This document shows, piece by piece, positions 1 through 5,450 of a stretch of DNA of 5,470 bases. The translations under genes were made by a program, and so were the position numbers. Within the stretch, counting starts at the first letter, position 1, and every line of letters begins with the position of its first letter. This DNA comes from an uncultured Bacteroidota bacterium (GTDB lineage Bacteria; Bacteroidota; Bacteroidia; Flavobacteriales; Flavobacteriaceae). Location of the stretch: positions 1 to 5,470 of the forward strand of contig CAIJFC010000294.1 in the NCBI GenBank assembly GCA_903819815.1, read 5' to 3'. The notes under the pieces are model-generated. The model ran no database searches and had not been told where the DNA came from. It saw only the letters and a list, made by a program, of their open reading frames with translations.

Positions 1-1247
1 CATTTCCTGTGAATTTAGGTTTATCCACTGAAAAAACAAATCGTTTGGGTTTTACCGAACCTGAAAATGTTGGTATGAATTCCGAAATTTTATCAAAAAT
101 TGATGCGTTAGCATTGAAAGCCATCGATGGGAAAATGGCGCCAGGAATTCAGGTTTTGGTAGCCAGAAAAGGGAAAGTCATTTATCAAAAATCCTTCGGT
201 TCGCCAACCTATGAAAGTCCAGAAAAAGTTTCTAATTCAACTCTTTTTGACGTCGCTTCGGTAACCAAAATTGTTTCGACGCTTCCCAATGTAATGCAAC
301 TTTATGATGCTAAAAAAGTTCATTTAGAAACCAAATTAGCCGAAATGCTTCCGATTTTTGAAAATACTGATAAAAAAGACATTTCATTTAAAGAACTTTT
401 GTCGCATTATGCTGGTTTTCAAGCTTGGATTCCGTTTTATAAAGCGACATTAGCTAGTTCAAAAATACCTTTGCCAAAATATTACTCCAAAATTTTCAAC
501 GAAAATTACTCCAAACAAGTCACTGATAGTTTGTTTATGCGAAATGATTATCACGATACTATTATGAATCAAATTGTAAAAAGTAAACTTTCCCCAAAAA
601 AAGAATACCGTTATAGTGATTTTACTTTTATTATTTTGAAAGATTATTTAGAAAAAATGACCAATCAAAAGTTGGATTATTTGAGTCAAAATAATTTCTA
701 TAATTCACTCGGAATGAATAATACAACTTACAATCCGCTTCAAAAATTTGACAAAAAAAATATTGCTCCAACCGAAATCGACACTTATTTTAGACACCAA
801 ACCATTCAAGGTTATGTTCATGATATGGAAGCCGCCATGGAAGGTGGTGTTGGCGGTCATGCAGGGATTTTTTCAAATACTATGGATTTGGCTAAAATAA
901 TGCAAATGTATTTGCAAAAAGGAACCTATGGGAATGTTCGCTATTTCTCAGAAAAAACATTTAATGACTTTAATACTTGTTATTTCTGTCCTGAAAATAA
1001 CCGCCGTGGATTAGGATTTGATAAGCCCCAATTGGGAACTTCTGGACCAACATGTGGTTGTGTTCCAATGACAAGTTTCGGACATACCGGATTTACAGGC
1101 ACAATGGTTTGGGCGGATCCAGAAAATGAAATTGTCTATATCTTTTTATCCAATAGAACGTATCCCGATGCCACAATCAATAAATTATCAAAAGAAAATA
1201 TTCGGGAAGATATTCAAAAAGTGATTTACGAATCCCTGATTAAATAA
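1..1247 (+). CDS. C-terminal part of a serine beta-lactamase-like enzyme, probably a GH3 N-acetylglucosaminidase/beta-lactamase fusion (5' end outside window)
   Basis: This frame is open to the left edge: full codons run from base 3 (Phe-Pro) into a GTG at base 9 that has no ribosome site. The gene therefore very likely begins upstream. Counting from that GTG (412 residues), the domain is of the beta-lactamase/class C penicillin-binding type (PF00144). The catalytic S-x-x-K is S84-V-T-K87 in DVASVTK, the second motif is Y202-S-D204, and the third is H359-T-G361 in FGHTGFTGT. The first ~25 residues (NRLGFTEPENVGM) resemble the linker after the GH3 domain in fused Bacteroidota proteins of roughly 1000 residues. 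Such proteins are exported, and the GH3 half removes GlcNAc from cell-wall fragments; neither the GH3 half nor a signal peptide is visible here. Four cysteines (C323, C326, C349, C351) cluster near the active-site end. Substrate is unknown: peptidase, esterase or an inactive binding domain are all possible. The domain call is firm; the fusion is inferred from recalled family architecture. Confidence 0.88.
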   Translation, partial: FPVNLGLSTEKTNRLGFTEPENVGMNSEILSKIDALALKAIDGKMAPGIQVLVARKGKVIYQKSFGSPTYESPEKVSNSTLFDVASVTKIVSTLPNVMQLYDAKKVHLETKLAEMLPIFENTDKKDISFKELLSHYAGFQAWIPFYKATLASSKIPLPKYYSKIFNENYSKQVTDSLFMRNDYHDTIMNQIVKSKLSPKKEYRYSDFTFIILKDYLEKMTNQKLDYLSQNNFYNSLGMNNTTYNPLQKFDKKNIAPTEIDTYFRHQTIQGYVHDMEAAMEGGVGGHAGIFSNTMDLAKIMQMYLQKGTYGNVRYFSEKTFNDFNTCYFCPENNRRGLGFDKPQLGTSGPTCGCVPMTSFGHTGFTGTMVWADPENEIVYIFLSNRTYPDATINKLSKENIREDIQKVIYESLIK

Positions 1248-1260
1248 TTGCTTTTAAATA

Positions 1261-1281
1261 GTTAAAACATTACTTTTTAAC
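1261..1281 (+). terminator. Weak AT-rich inverted repeat, possible terminator after the beta-lactamase-like gene
   Basis: A perfect 7-bp inverted repeat (GTTAAAA, 7-nt loop, TTTTAAC) lies 14 bases after the stop codon. A 14-bp AT-only perfect palindrome (AAATTTTAAAATTT, 1287-1300) follows just downstream. The stem has a single G-C pair and no clean U-tract follows, so termination would be weak at best. Both structures could also arise by chance in such AT-rich DNA. It lies in the 82-bp gap before bshA. Confidence 0.25.
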
Positions 1282-1303
1282 GCTGAAAATTTTAAAATTT
1301 CAC

Positions 1304-1311
1304 TAAATTCG
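1304..1311 (+). promoter_or_regulatory. Candidate -7 box of a bshA promoter
   Basis: TAAATTCG matches the Bacteroidota -7 consensus TAnnTTTG at all but one position and sits 18 bases before the bshA ATG, which would give a short leader. I find no convincing TTG at the -33 position. The leader just before the ATG is A-rich (AAAAAACAAAA) with no Shine-Dalgarno sequence, as is usual in this phylum. bshA might instead be read through from the upstream gene. Confidence 0.3.
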
Positions 1312-1329
1312 TAGTTCTAAAAAACAAAA

Positions 1330-2463
1330 ATGAAAATAGCAATTGTTTGTTATCCAACTTTCGGAGGAAGTGGCGTGGTTGCTACAGAATTAGGACTTGA
1401 ATTGGCGCATCGTGGTCACGAAATCCATTTTATTACTTACAGCCAGCCGGTTCGTTTAGCGCTTTTGAATCCAAATGTTCATTATCATGAAGTGAACGTT
1501 CCTGAATACCCACTTTTTCATTATCAGCCTTATGAATTAGCACTTTCGAGTAAATTGGTAGATATGGTAAAACTCCATAAAATTGAGTTATTGCATGTTC
1601 ATTATGCCATTCCACATGCTTATGCGGGTTATATGGCAAAGCAAATGCTTAAGGAAGAAGGAATTGATATTCCGATGGTTACTACGCTTCATGGCACCGA
1701 TATTACTTTGGTTGGAAATCATCCGTTTTACAAACCCGCAGTTAGTTTCAGTATTAATAATTCCGATATTGTAACCTCGGTTTCGCAAAGTTTGAAAGAC
1801 GAAACCTATAAATTATTTAATAGTAAAAAAGAAATCCACGTTATCCCAAATTTTATCGAATTAGGAAAACATATTTCACATCCAAAAATAGCTCGAAATC
1901 GTTCTTTAATTGCCAATGAAAAAGAACGAATTGTAACTCATATTAGTAATTTTAGAGCGGTTAAAAGAATTCCAGATGTTATAAAAATATTTCATAAAAT
2001 CCAAGAAAAAATCCCTGCCAAATTGCTACTTGTTGGCGATGGTCCGGAGAAGAAAAATGCGGAGTATTTATGTCAAAAACTTGGGATTCAGGATAAAGTT
2101 ATCTTTTTTGGAAACAGCAATGAAATTGATAAGATTTTAAGTTTCTCTGATTTGTTCTTATTGCCATCTGAAACAGAAAGTTTTGGACTGGCGGCTTTGG
2201 AAGCAATGGCTTGGAGTGTTCCGGTAATATCAAGTAATTCGGGTGGTTTGCCCGAGGTTAATTTTGATGGCATTTCTGGTTTTTTAAGCGATGTTGGAGA
2301 AATTGATGAAATGGCCGAAAACGCCTTACGGATTTTGAAAGACGACGCGACTTTAAATAAATTCAAAGAAAACGCCCTGAAAATAGCGGAGAAATTTGAT
2401 ATTAAAAATATAGTTCCACTTTATGAAACGCTTTATTTACAAGCGATAAATTCATTAAAATGA
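1330..2463 (+). CDS. bshA: N-acetyl-alpha-D-glucosaminyl L-malate synthase BshA (bacillithiol biosynthesis)
   Basis: BshA is a retaining GT-B glycosyltransferase (GT4 family) of the cytosol. It joins GlcNAc from UDP-GlcNAc to L-malate, the first step of bacillithiol synthesis; BshB then deacetylates the product and BshC adds cysteine. The 377 residues are the usual family length. The N-terminus MKIAIVCYPTFGGSG is characteristic, with the donor-site glycine loop at G12-G-S-G15. Then come H89-V-H-Y-A-I-P-H96, the H121-G-T-D124 motif, S206-N-F-R-x3-R213 at the start of the second Rossmann domain, V235-G-D-G-P239, and the GT4 E-x7-E pair E283/E291 in ESFGLAALE, followed by SGGLPEV. From memory the family usually reads EAMACGVPVI here; this protein has EAMAWSVPVI. 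The ATG start fits the family N-terminus. The stop overlaps the next gene's start by 4 bp (ATGA), so the two are probably co-translated. No bshB or bshC lies in the window. Confidence 0.95.
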   Translation: MKIAIVCYPTFGGSGVVATELGLELAHRGHEIHFITYSQPVRLALLNPNVHYHEVNVPEYPLFHYQPYELALSSKLVDMVKLHKIELLHVHYAIPHAYAGYMAKQMLKEEGIDIPMVTTLHGTDITLVGNHPFYKPAVSFSINNSDIVTSVSQSLKDETYKLFNSKKEIHVIPNFIELGKHISHPKIARNRSLIANEKERIVTHISNFRAVKRIPDVIKIFHKIQEKIPAKLLLVGDGPEKKNAEYLCQKLGIQDKVIFFGNSNEIDKILSFSDLFLLPSETESFGLAALEAMAWSVPVISSNSGGLPEVNFDGISGFLSDVGEIDEMAENALRILKDDATLNKFKENALKIAEKFDIKNIVPLYETLYLQAINSLK

Positions 2464-2888
2464 AAAAAATAATTAGCCTATTTTCCATGATTTTGTTGCT
2501 TTCCTGTGTTAGTAATAAAAAAACTATTTCACCAAATTCATTGGTTGAAATATTGACCGAGCAAGAAAATGGGGGAGGGAATTTACATTTCTATGAACTA
2601 ATTTCAGAACGCGCCGAAATGTCGATGCTTTTGAATGACCCGAATTTAAAGCGAAAAATAAAATCTGACGATATTATAAATTCTAATTTTGTGGTTTTAA
2701 GTCTTGGAAAAAAATACTCAACAGGCAATTCAATTTCAATTTCAGACGTTAAAGAAAATGATAAAAATATTGAAATCACGGTATTAGAAAAGGAAACTAA
2801 AACCACCAAAGATTCATTGACAAACCCCGTATATCCTTATACGGTAATAAAAGTAAATTCTAAGAAAACGATTGTTTTTAAATATTAA
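2460..2888 (+). CDS. Small lipoprotein with a PrcB-type C-terminal domain
   Basis: The 142-residue protein starts with a lipoprotein signal peptide: MKK, a hydrophobic core, and the lipobox L13-L-S-C16. It should be cut before C16 and lipid-anchored in the envelope. Residues ~75-141 resemble the PrcB_C domain (PF14343): FVVLSLGKKYSTGNSISISDV, then a strand (IEITVLEKE), then the conserved YPYTVIKV and a final strand ending VFKY. PrcB of Treponema denticola is a lipoprotein partner of the dentilisin protease. Most Bacteroidota copies carry the name only by similarity and have no known partner; no protease gene is visible here. The region between (~26-70) includes GGGNLHFYELISE and is of unknown role. 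The ATG overlaps the bshA stop (ATGA), pointing to translational coupling. At the 3' end the gene overlaps the convergent neighbour by 4 bp. The family call rests on motif recall and is fairly confident; function is unknown. Confidence 0.82.
   Translation: MKKIISLFSMILLLSCVSNKKTISPNSLVEILTEQENGGGNLHFYELISERAEMSMLLNDPNLKRKIKSDDIINSNFVVLSLGKKYSTGNSISISDVKENDKNIEITVLEKETKTTKDSLTNPVYPYTVIKVNSKKTIVFKY
2827..2844. repeat. Perfect 7-bp inverted repeat within the PrcB-like gene
   Basis: CCGTATA, a 4-nt loop (TCCT), and TATACGG form a perfect hairpin about 40 bases before the stop. It encodes the conserved Pro-Val-Tyr-Pro-Tyr-Thr-Val stretch, so it may be a by-product of the coding constraint. It has no U-tract on either strand and is unlikely to be a strong terminator, but it is the most stable-looking structure near the convergent gene ends. 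Confidence 0.45.
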
Positions 2889-3358
2889 AATTTATACTTC
2901 AAAGCAAGTGCTAAATTTGAATTAAAATGATCGTTGTAATAATCATTTCCACCGATTTCAGGTCTAAAATCTAAGGAAATTAATAACGGTATTGAAAATC
3001 CATATTCAATACCAACATTTCCTGAGATAAAAAGAAAAGCACCACTATTATTGTGGTTTGAATTCCAGGTTTCTATTCCTGCACCCGGACCCGCATACCA
3101 ATTAAAACCTTCATCAATATTCCAAACCCATTGGTAGATTCCGGTAAGTTTAATAGCGTCAAAATCGGTTGAATTGCTCCAGCCTAAATTACCTTCAATC
3201 CGATTTAATTTTTCTAGTTTTCGTTGGTAACTAATTTCACTTCCAAAACCATCACCGCTTCCAAGTCGCAATCCAATTGCGTTTGTAGCAATTTCTTGTG
3301 CAGGTGCAAAACCAATAAATCCAATTGTCATTCCAAGAATAAAAAAGTAATTTTTCAT
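2885..3358 (-). CDS. Small predicted outer-membrane beta-barrel protein, function unknown
   Basis: The 157-residue protein has a Sec signal peptide: MKN, a hydrophobic core to about residue 17, and an A18-P-A20 site with likely cleavage before Q21. The mature part is made of alternating polar/hydrophobic stretches that look like about eight beta-strands (for example ~25-34, 38-48, 52-61, 66-78, 84-95, 105-118, 123-134, 147-157). The chain ends in the aromatic-terminated YKF typical of proteins inserted by the BAM complex. Aromatic and glycine residues are frequent (WYAGPGAGIETW at 87-98). Size and pattern fit a small OmpX/OmpA-type barrel; no specific family or ligand is recognised. The ATG gives an intact signal peptide. 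It lies 78 bp after a lipoprotein gene on the same strand and its stop overlaps the convergent gene. A soluble periplasmic beta protein is the main alternative. Confidence 0.75.
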   Translation of the reverse strand: MKNYFFILGMTIGFIGFAPAQEIATNAIGLRLGSGDGFGSEISYQRKLEKLNRIEGNLGWSNSTDFDAIKLTGIYQWVWNIDEGFNWYAGPGAGIETWNSNHNNSGAFLFISGNVGIEYGFSIPLLISLDFRPEIGGNDYYNDHFNSNLALALKYKF

Positions 3359-3423
3359 AATAGTAGTTGTTAGTAATACAATAACGACTTTAAAAAAAAA
3401 CTATTGTTCGAAAATATTAATTT

Positions 3424-3431
3424 CAAAAATA
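3424..3431 (-). promoter_or_regulatory. Candidate -7 box for the beta-barrel gene
   Basis: Read on the minus strand, TATTTTTG matches TAnnTTTG perfectly and lies 65 bases before the ATG, just after the upstream lipoprotein gene's stop. No clear TTG is seen at the -33 position. A second, one-mismatch box (TATTTTCG) lies at 3409-3416. If either is used, the barrel gene has its own promoter besides read-through from the lipoprotein gene. The leader would contain a run of nine T (minus strand, 3392-3400), flanked by the 6-bp inverted repeat ACAATA/TATTGT (3378-3383 and 3402-3407). Confidence 0.35.
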
Positions 3432-3436
3432 AATTA

Positions 3437-4240
3437 TTAGTTAGCTACATAGTGGTCTAAAACTTCATTTTGACTGTCACTTCCTGAAGATGGGAATGGC
3501 AATGTTACGTTAAATTGTGAAAAATCTTGCAATTGATAATTTATATTGGTTTGTGTATAAACCATTCCAATATTTTTGGCATAATAATGTGTGGCAACTA
3601 AAACATCTTGTTGACTTAAGACGGTTAATGAAACCGGAATTGGAATATTTGGAACCGAAACTGTTGTTGTAATTTTAAGATTTAAAGTAGTTTTAACTTT
3701 TTTAATATCGTTATAAACCGTTCCGTCTGGCGCTGTGAAAGTTGGTAATGATTCTAGTGCTTTACTTGTAAGAACATAATTTATAGTAAGAGGATAGGAT
3801 TGAATATCTTGATTAATAGTTCCCGAAATCGTACTTAAAACAGCATTTGGAACAGCAGATTCTTTAAAAATAACAAAATCACTCAATGGAAATGAAAGAG
3901 GTACATTTCCTCCAAAGTCAATTCCAGTAGCACCGTTCAACATAAGTGAGCCATTATCCATTCGAATACCATTATTTCTAAGAGAATTTGAAAAGAAACC
4001 CATAGGTTGTGCTAATGATTTAATTTTTTTGTGGGTAATTGTACTAATTATTGTATCGCCAGAAACATAAATGGAATCACGGCCCGTTGTAAGAGTTGAA
4101 TCGTATTTATAAACCCAATTGTTGCTATTGTTTAAAGGAAAATAACTAGTGCCATTTGAATTATCAGAACTATTATTATCTGAACTACAAGCAGATAATA
4201 TAAGAACAATTATAAGTAAAGAAAATAATTTAGTTTTCAT
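3437..4240 (-). CDS. Surface-type lipoprotein of unknown function
   Basis: The 267-residue protein has a classic lipoprotein signal peptide: MKTK, a hydrophobic core, and the lipobox L15-S-A-C18. After C18 comes a Ser/Asp/Asn-rich tether (SSDNNSSDNSNG, 19-30). Acidic residues close behind the lipid cysteine resemble the export signals that send Bacteroidota lipoproteins to the cell surface, though the match is not exact. The mature part begins YFPLNNSNNWVYKYD (33-47), an opening often seen in Bacteroidota lipoproteins where an aromatic 'YFPL...NxWVY' strand starts a beta-rich domain. The rest is Thr/Ser/Val-rich with many probable beta-strands (LNLKITTTVSVP, IPIPVSLTVLSQQDVLVATHYYA). I see no catalytic motif, peptidoglycan-binding motif or known fold. 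The ATG gives an intact signal peptide. The gene is divergent from aroC and followed by the beta-barrel gene, so the two may form an envelope-protein unit. It is a real gene, but no function can be named. Confidence 0.8.
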   Translation of the reverse strand: MKTKLFSLLIIVLILSACSSDNNSSDNSNGTSYFPLNNSNNWVYKYDSTLTTGRDSIYVSGDTIISTITHKKIKSLAQPMGFFSNSLRNNGIRMDNGSLMLNGATGIDFGGNVPLSFPLSDFVIFKESAVPNAVLSTISGTINQDIQSYPLTINYVLTSKALESLPTFTAPDGTVYNDIKKVKTTLNLKITTTVSVPNIPIPVSLTVLSQQDVLVATHYYAKNIGMVYTQTNINYQLQDFSQFNVTLPFPSSGSDSQNEVLDHYVAN

Positions 4241-4257
4241 AGGAATTGGTTTTTACA

Positions 4258-4274
4258 TTGAAATTATGTTTCAA
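4258..4274. repeat. 6-bp inverted repeat at the lipoprotein promoter
   Basis: TTGAAA, a 5-nt spacer, and TTTCAA form a perfect inverted repeat that overlaps the downstream edge of the candidate -7 box and the expected start of transcription for the minus-strand lipoprotein gene. It could be an operator half-site pair or a small leader hairpin. It is short and AT-rich, so chance is quite possible. Confidence 0.3.
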
Positions 4275-4279
4275 ATTTA
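4272..4279 (-). promoter_or_regulatory. Candidate -7 box for the surface lipoprotein gene
   Basis: On the minus strand TAAATTTG is a perfect TAnnTTTG match, 31 bases before the lipoprotein ATG, giving a leader of roughly 25 bases. No TTG is seen at the expected -33 distance. The leader lacks a Shine-Dalgarno sequence, as usual in Bacteroidota. It sits in the 148-bp divergent region shared with aroC. Confidence 0.45.
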
Positions 4280-4332
4280 ATAGAAAATAATTAAAAACTG
4301 GAATAAATCTTATAAATTGTATCAAATATAAT

Positions 4333-4366
4333 TTTGAGATTTAAATATCTTTGAGACTTAAATATT
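4333..4366 (+). repeat. Two tandem 17-bp direct repeats upstream of aroC
   Basis: TTTGAGATTTAAATATC (4333-4349) is followed at once by TTTGAGACTTAAATATT (4350-4366), with 15 of 17 bases identical. The last base of the second copy is the first base of the candidate aroC -7 box. A further TTG lies another 17 bases upstream (4317-4319), but the rest of that stretch matches poorly. Head-to-tail copies abutting a promoter could be paired binding sites for a regulator, or a simple local duplication. Confidence 0.7.
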
Positions 4367-4373
4367 ATATTTG
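4366..4373 (+). promoter_or_regulatory. Candidate -7 box of the aroC promoter
   Basis: TATATTTG matches the Bacteroidota TAnnTTTG consensus perfectly and ends 15 bases before the aroC ATG, so the transcript leader would be only about 8-10 bases. TTG triplets upstream lie 12 bases (4351-4353) and 29 bases (4334-4336) from the box, neither at the usual spacing of about 19-20. The -33 element is therefore weak or absent, and the tandem repeat occupies that place. Confidence 0.5.
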
Positions 4374-4388
4374 TTAAAAACTATCGTT

Positions 4389-5450
4389 ATGGCTGGAAAT
4401 AGTATTGGAACCCTTTTTAAAGTAACCACTTTTGGAGAATCGCACGGTGAGGCATTGGGCGGAATTATTGATGGCTGTCCTCCGGGACTTGAAATTGATT
4501 TCGATGCCATTCAAAACGATATGAACCGAAGAAAACCGGGTCAATCGGTTATTGTTACTCAAAGAAAAGAAGCGGACGAAGTGCAGTTTTTATCCGGAAT
4601 TTTTGAAGGAAAAACTACTGGAACCCCAATCGGATTTCTGATTCCAAATACCAATCAAAAGTCGGATGATTATTCCCATATAAAAAACAATTACCGACCA
4701 AGTCACGCCGATTTTGTTTATGAAAAAAAATACGGAATCCGAGATTATCGTGGGGGTGGAAGAAGTTCTGCTCGCGAAACCGCATCTCGAGTTGTGGCAG
4801 GAGCCATTGCAAAACAAATTTTGAGCGATGTAAAAATTAATGCTTATGTATCTTCTGTTGGTAAAATAAATATTGATAAGCCCTATCAAGAATTGGATTT
4901 TTCAAAAATTGAAAATTTTCTTGTTCGTTGTCCTGATGAGGAAACTGCGATAAAAATGGAACAACATATTTTAGAAATTCGAAAACAAGGGGATACCGTC
5001 GGAGGCGTTATTAGTTGTGTGATTAAAAATGTTCCTATCGGACTTGGCGAACCAGTTTTTGATAAATTACATGCCGATTTAGGTAAAGCAATGCTTTCGA
5101 TTAATGCGGTTAAGGGTTTTGAATTTGGCAGTGGTTTTTGTGGCGCCACAATGAAAGGTAGCGAACACAATGATTTGTATAATTCGGATGGGACTACGAA
5201 AACCAATTTATCAGGAGGAATTCAGGGTGGAATTTCAAACGGAATGGATATTTATTTCAGAGTGGCTTTCAAACCCGTTGCCACGATTATTCAAAAACAA
5301 GACACTCTCGATAATCAAGGAAATATTATTGAAATGCAAGGAAAAGGACGTCATGATCCTTGCGTAGTTCCTCGTGCGGTTCCTATTGTAGAAGCCATGG
5401 CTGCAATTGTTTTGGCCGATTTTTTCCTTATTAATAAAATGTATAAATAA
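4389..5450 (+). CDS. aroC: Chorismate synthase
   Basis: AroC converts 5-enolpyruvylshikimate-3-phosphate to chorismate with release of phosphate, using reduced FMN. It is the seventh and last step of the shikimate pathway, feeding aromatic amino acids, folate and menaquinone. The protein is a cytosolic tetramer in studied members. From the ATG at 4389 it has 353 residues, the normal bacterial length. Visible family motifs are T14-F-G-E-S-H19-G, N46-R-R-K-P-G-Q-S53, R103-P-S-H106-A-D, D119-Y-R-G-G-G-R-S-S-A-R-E-T131 and R321-H-D-P324 leading into VPRAVPIVEAMAA. H19 and H106 fit the two conserved active-site histidines. An in-frame TTG at 4371 would add six residues, but it lies inside the promoter box; the family N-terminus (MAGNSxGTLFKVTTFGESHG-like) supports 4389. 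No sign of frameshift or lost residues. No other shikimate gene is in the window. Confidence 0.97.
   Translation: MAGNSIGTLFKVTTFGESHGEALGGIIDGCPPGLEIDFDAIQNDMNRRKPGQSVIVTQRKEADEVQFLSGIFEGKTTGTPIGFLIPNTNQKSDDYSHIKNNYRPSHADFVYEKKYGIRDYRGGGRSSARETASRVVAGAIAKQILSDVKINAYVSSVGKINIDKPYQELDFSKIENFLVRCPDEETAIKMEQHILEIRKQGDTVGGVISCVIKNVPIGLGEPVFDKLHADLGKAMLSINAVKGFEFGSGFCGATMKGSEHNDLYNSDGTTKTNLSGGIQGGISNGMDIYFRVAFKPVATIIQKQDTLDNQGNIIEMQGKGRHDPCVVPRAVPIVEAMAAIVLADFFLINKMYK

Noticed and set aside
9..11. GTG at base 9 as a real start of the left-edge gene
   Set aside because: The frame is open upstream, there is no leader signal, and the following residues look like an interdomain linker.
2088..2366. 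92-codon open frame antisense to bshA
   Set aside because: It lies wholly opposite a conserved enzyme domain, has no start signal, and its composition is that of a shadow frame.
4371..4388. TTG at 4371 as the aroC start
   Set aside because: It overlaps the TATATTTG promoter-type box and adds six residues not expected in the family; the ATG at 4389 fits homologues.
4590..5206. Two antisense open frames (99 and 106 codons) opposite aroC
   Set aside because: Both are reverse shadows of conserved chorismate synthase codons; no signal peptide, domain or start site is seen.
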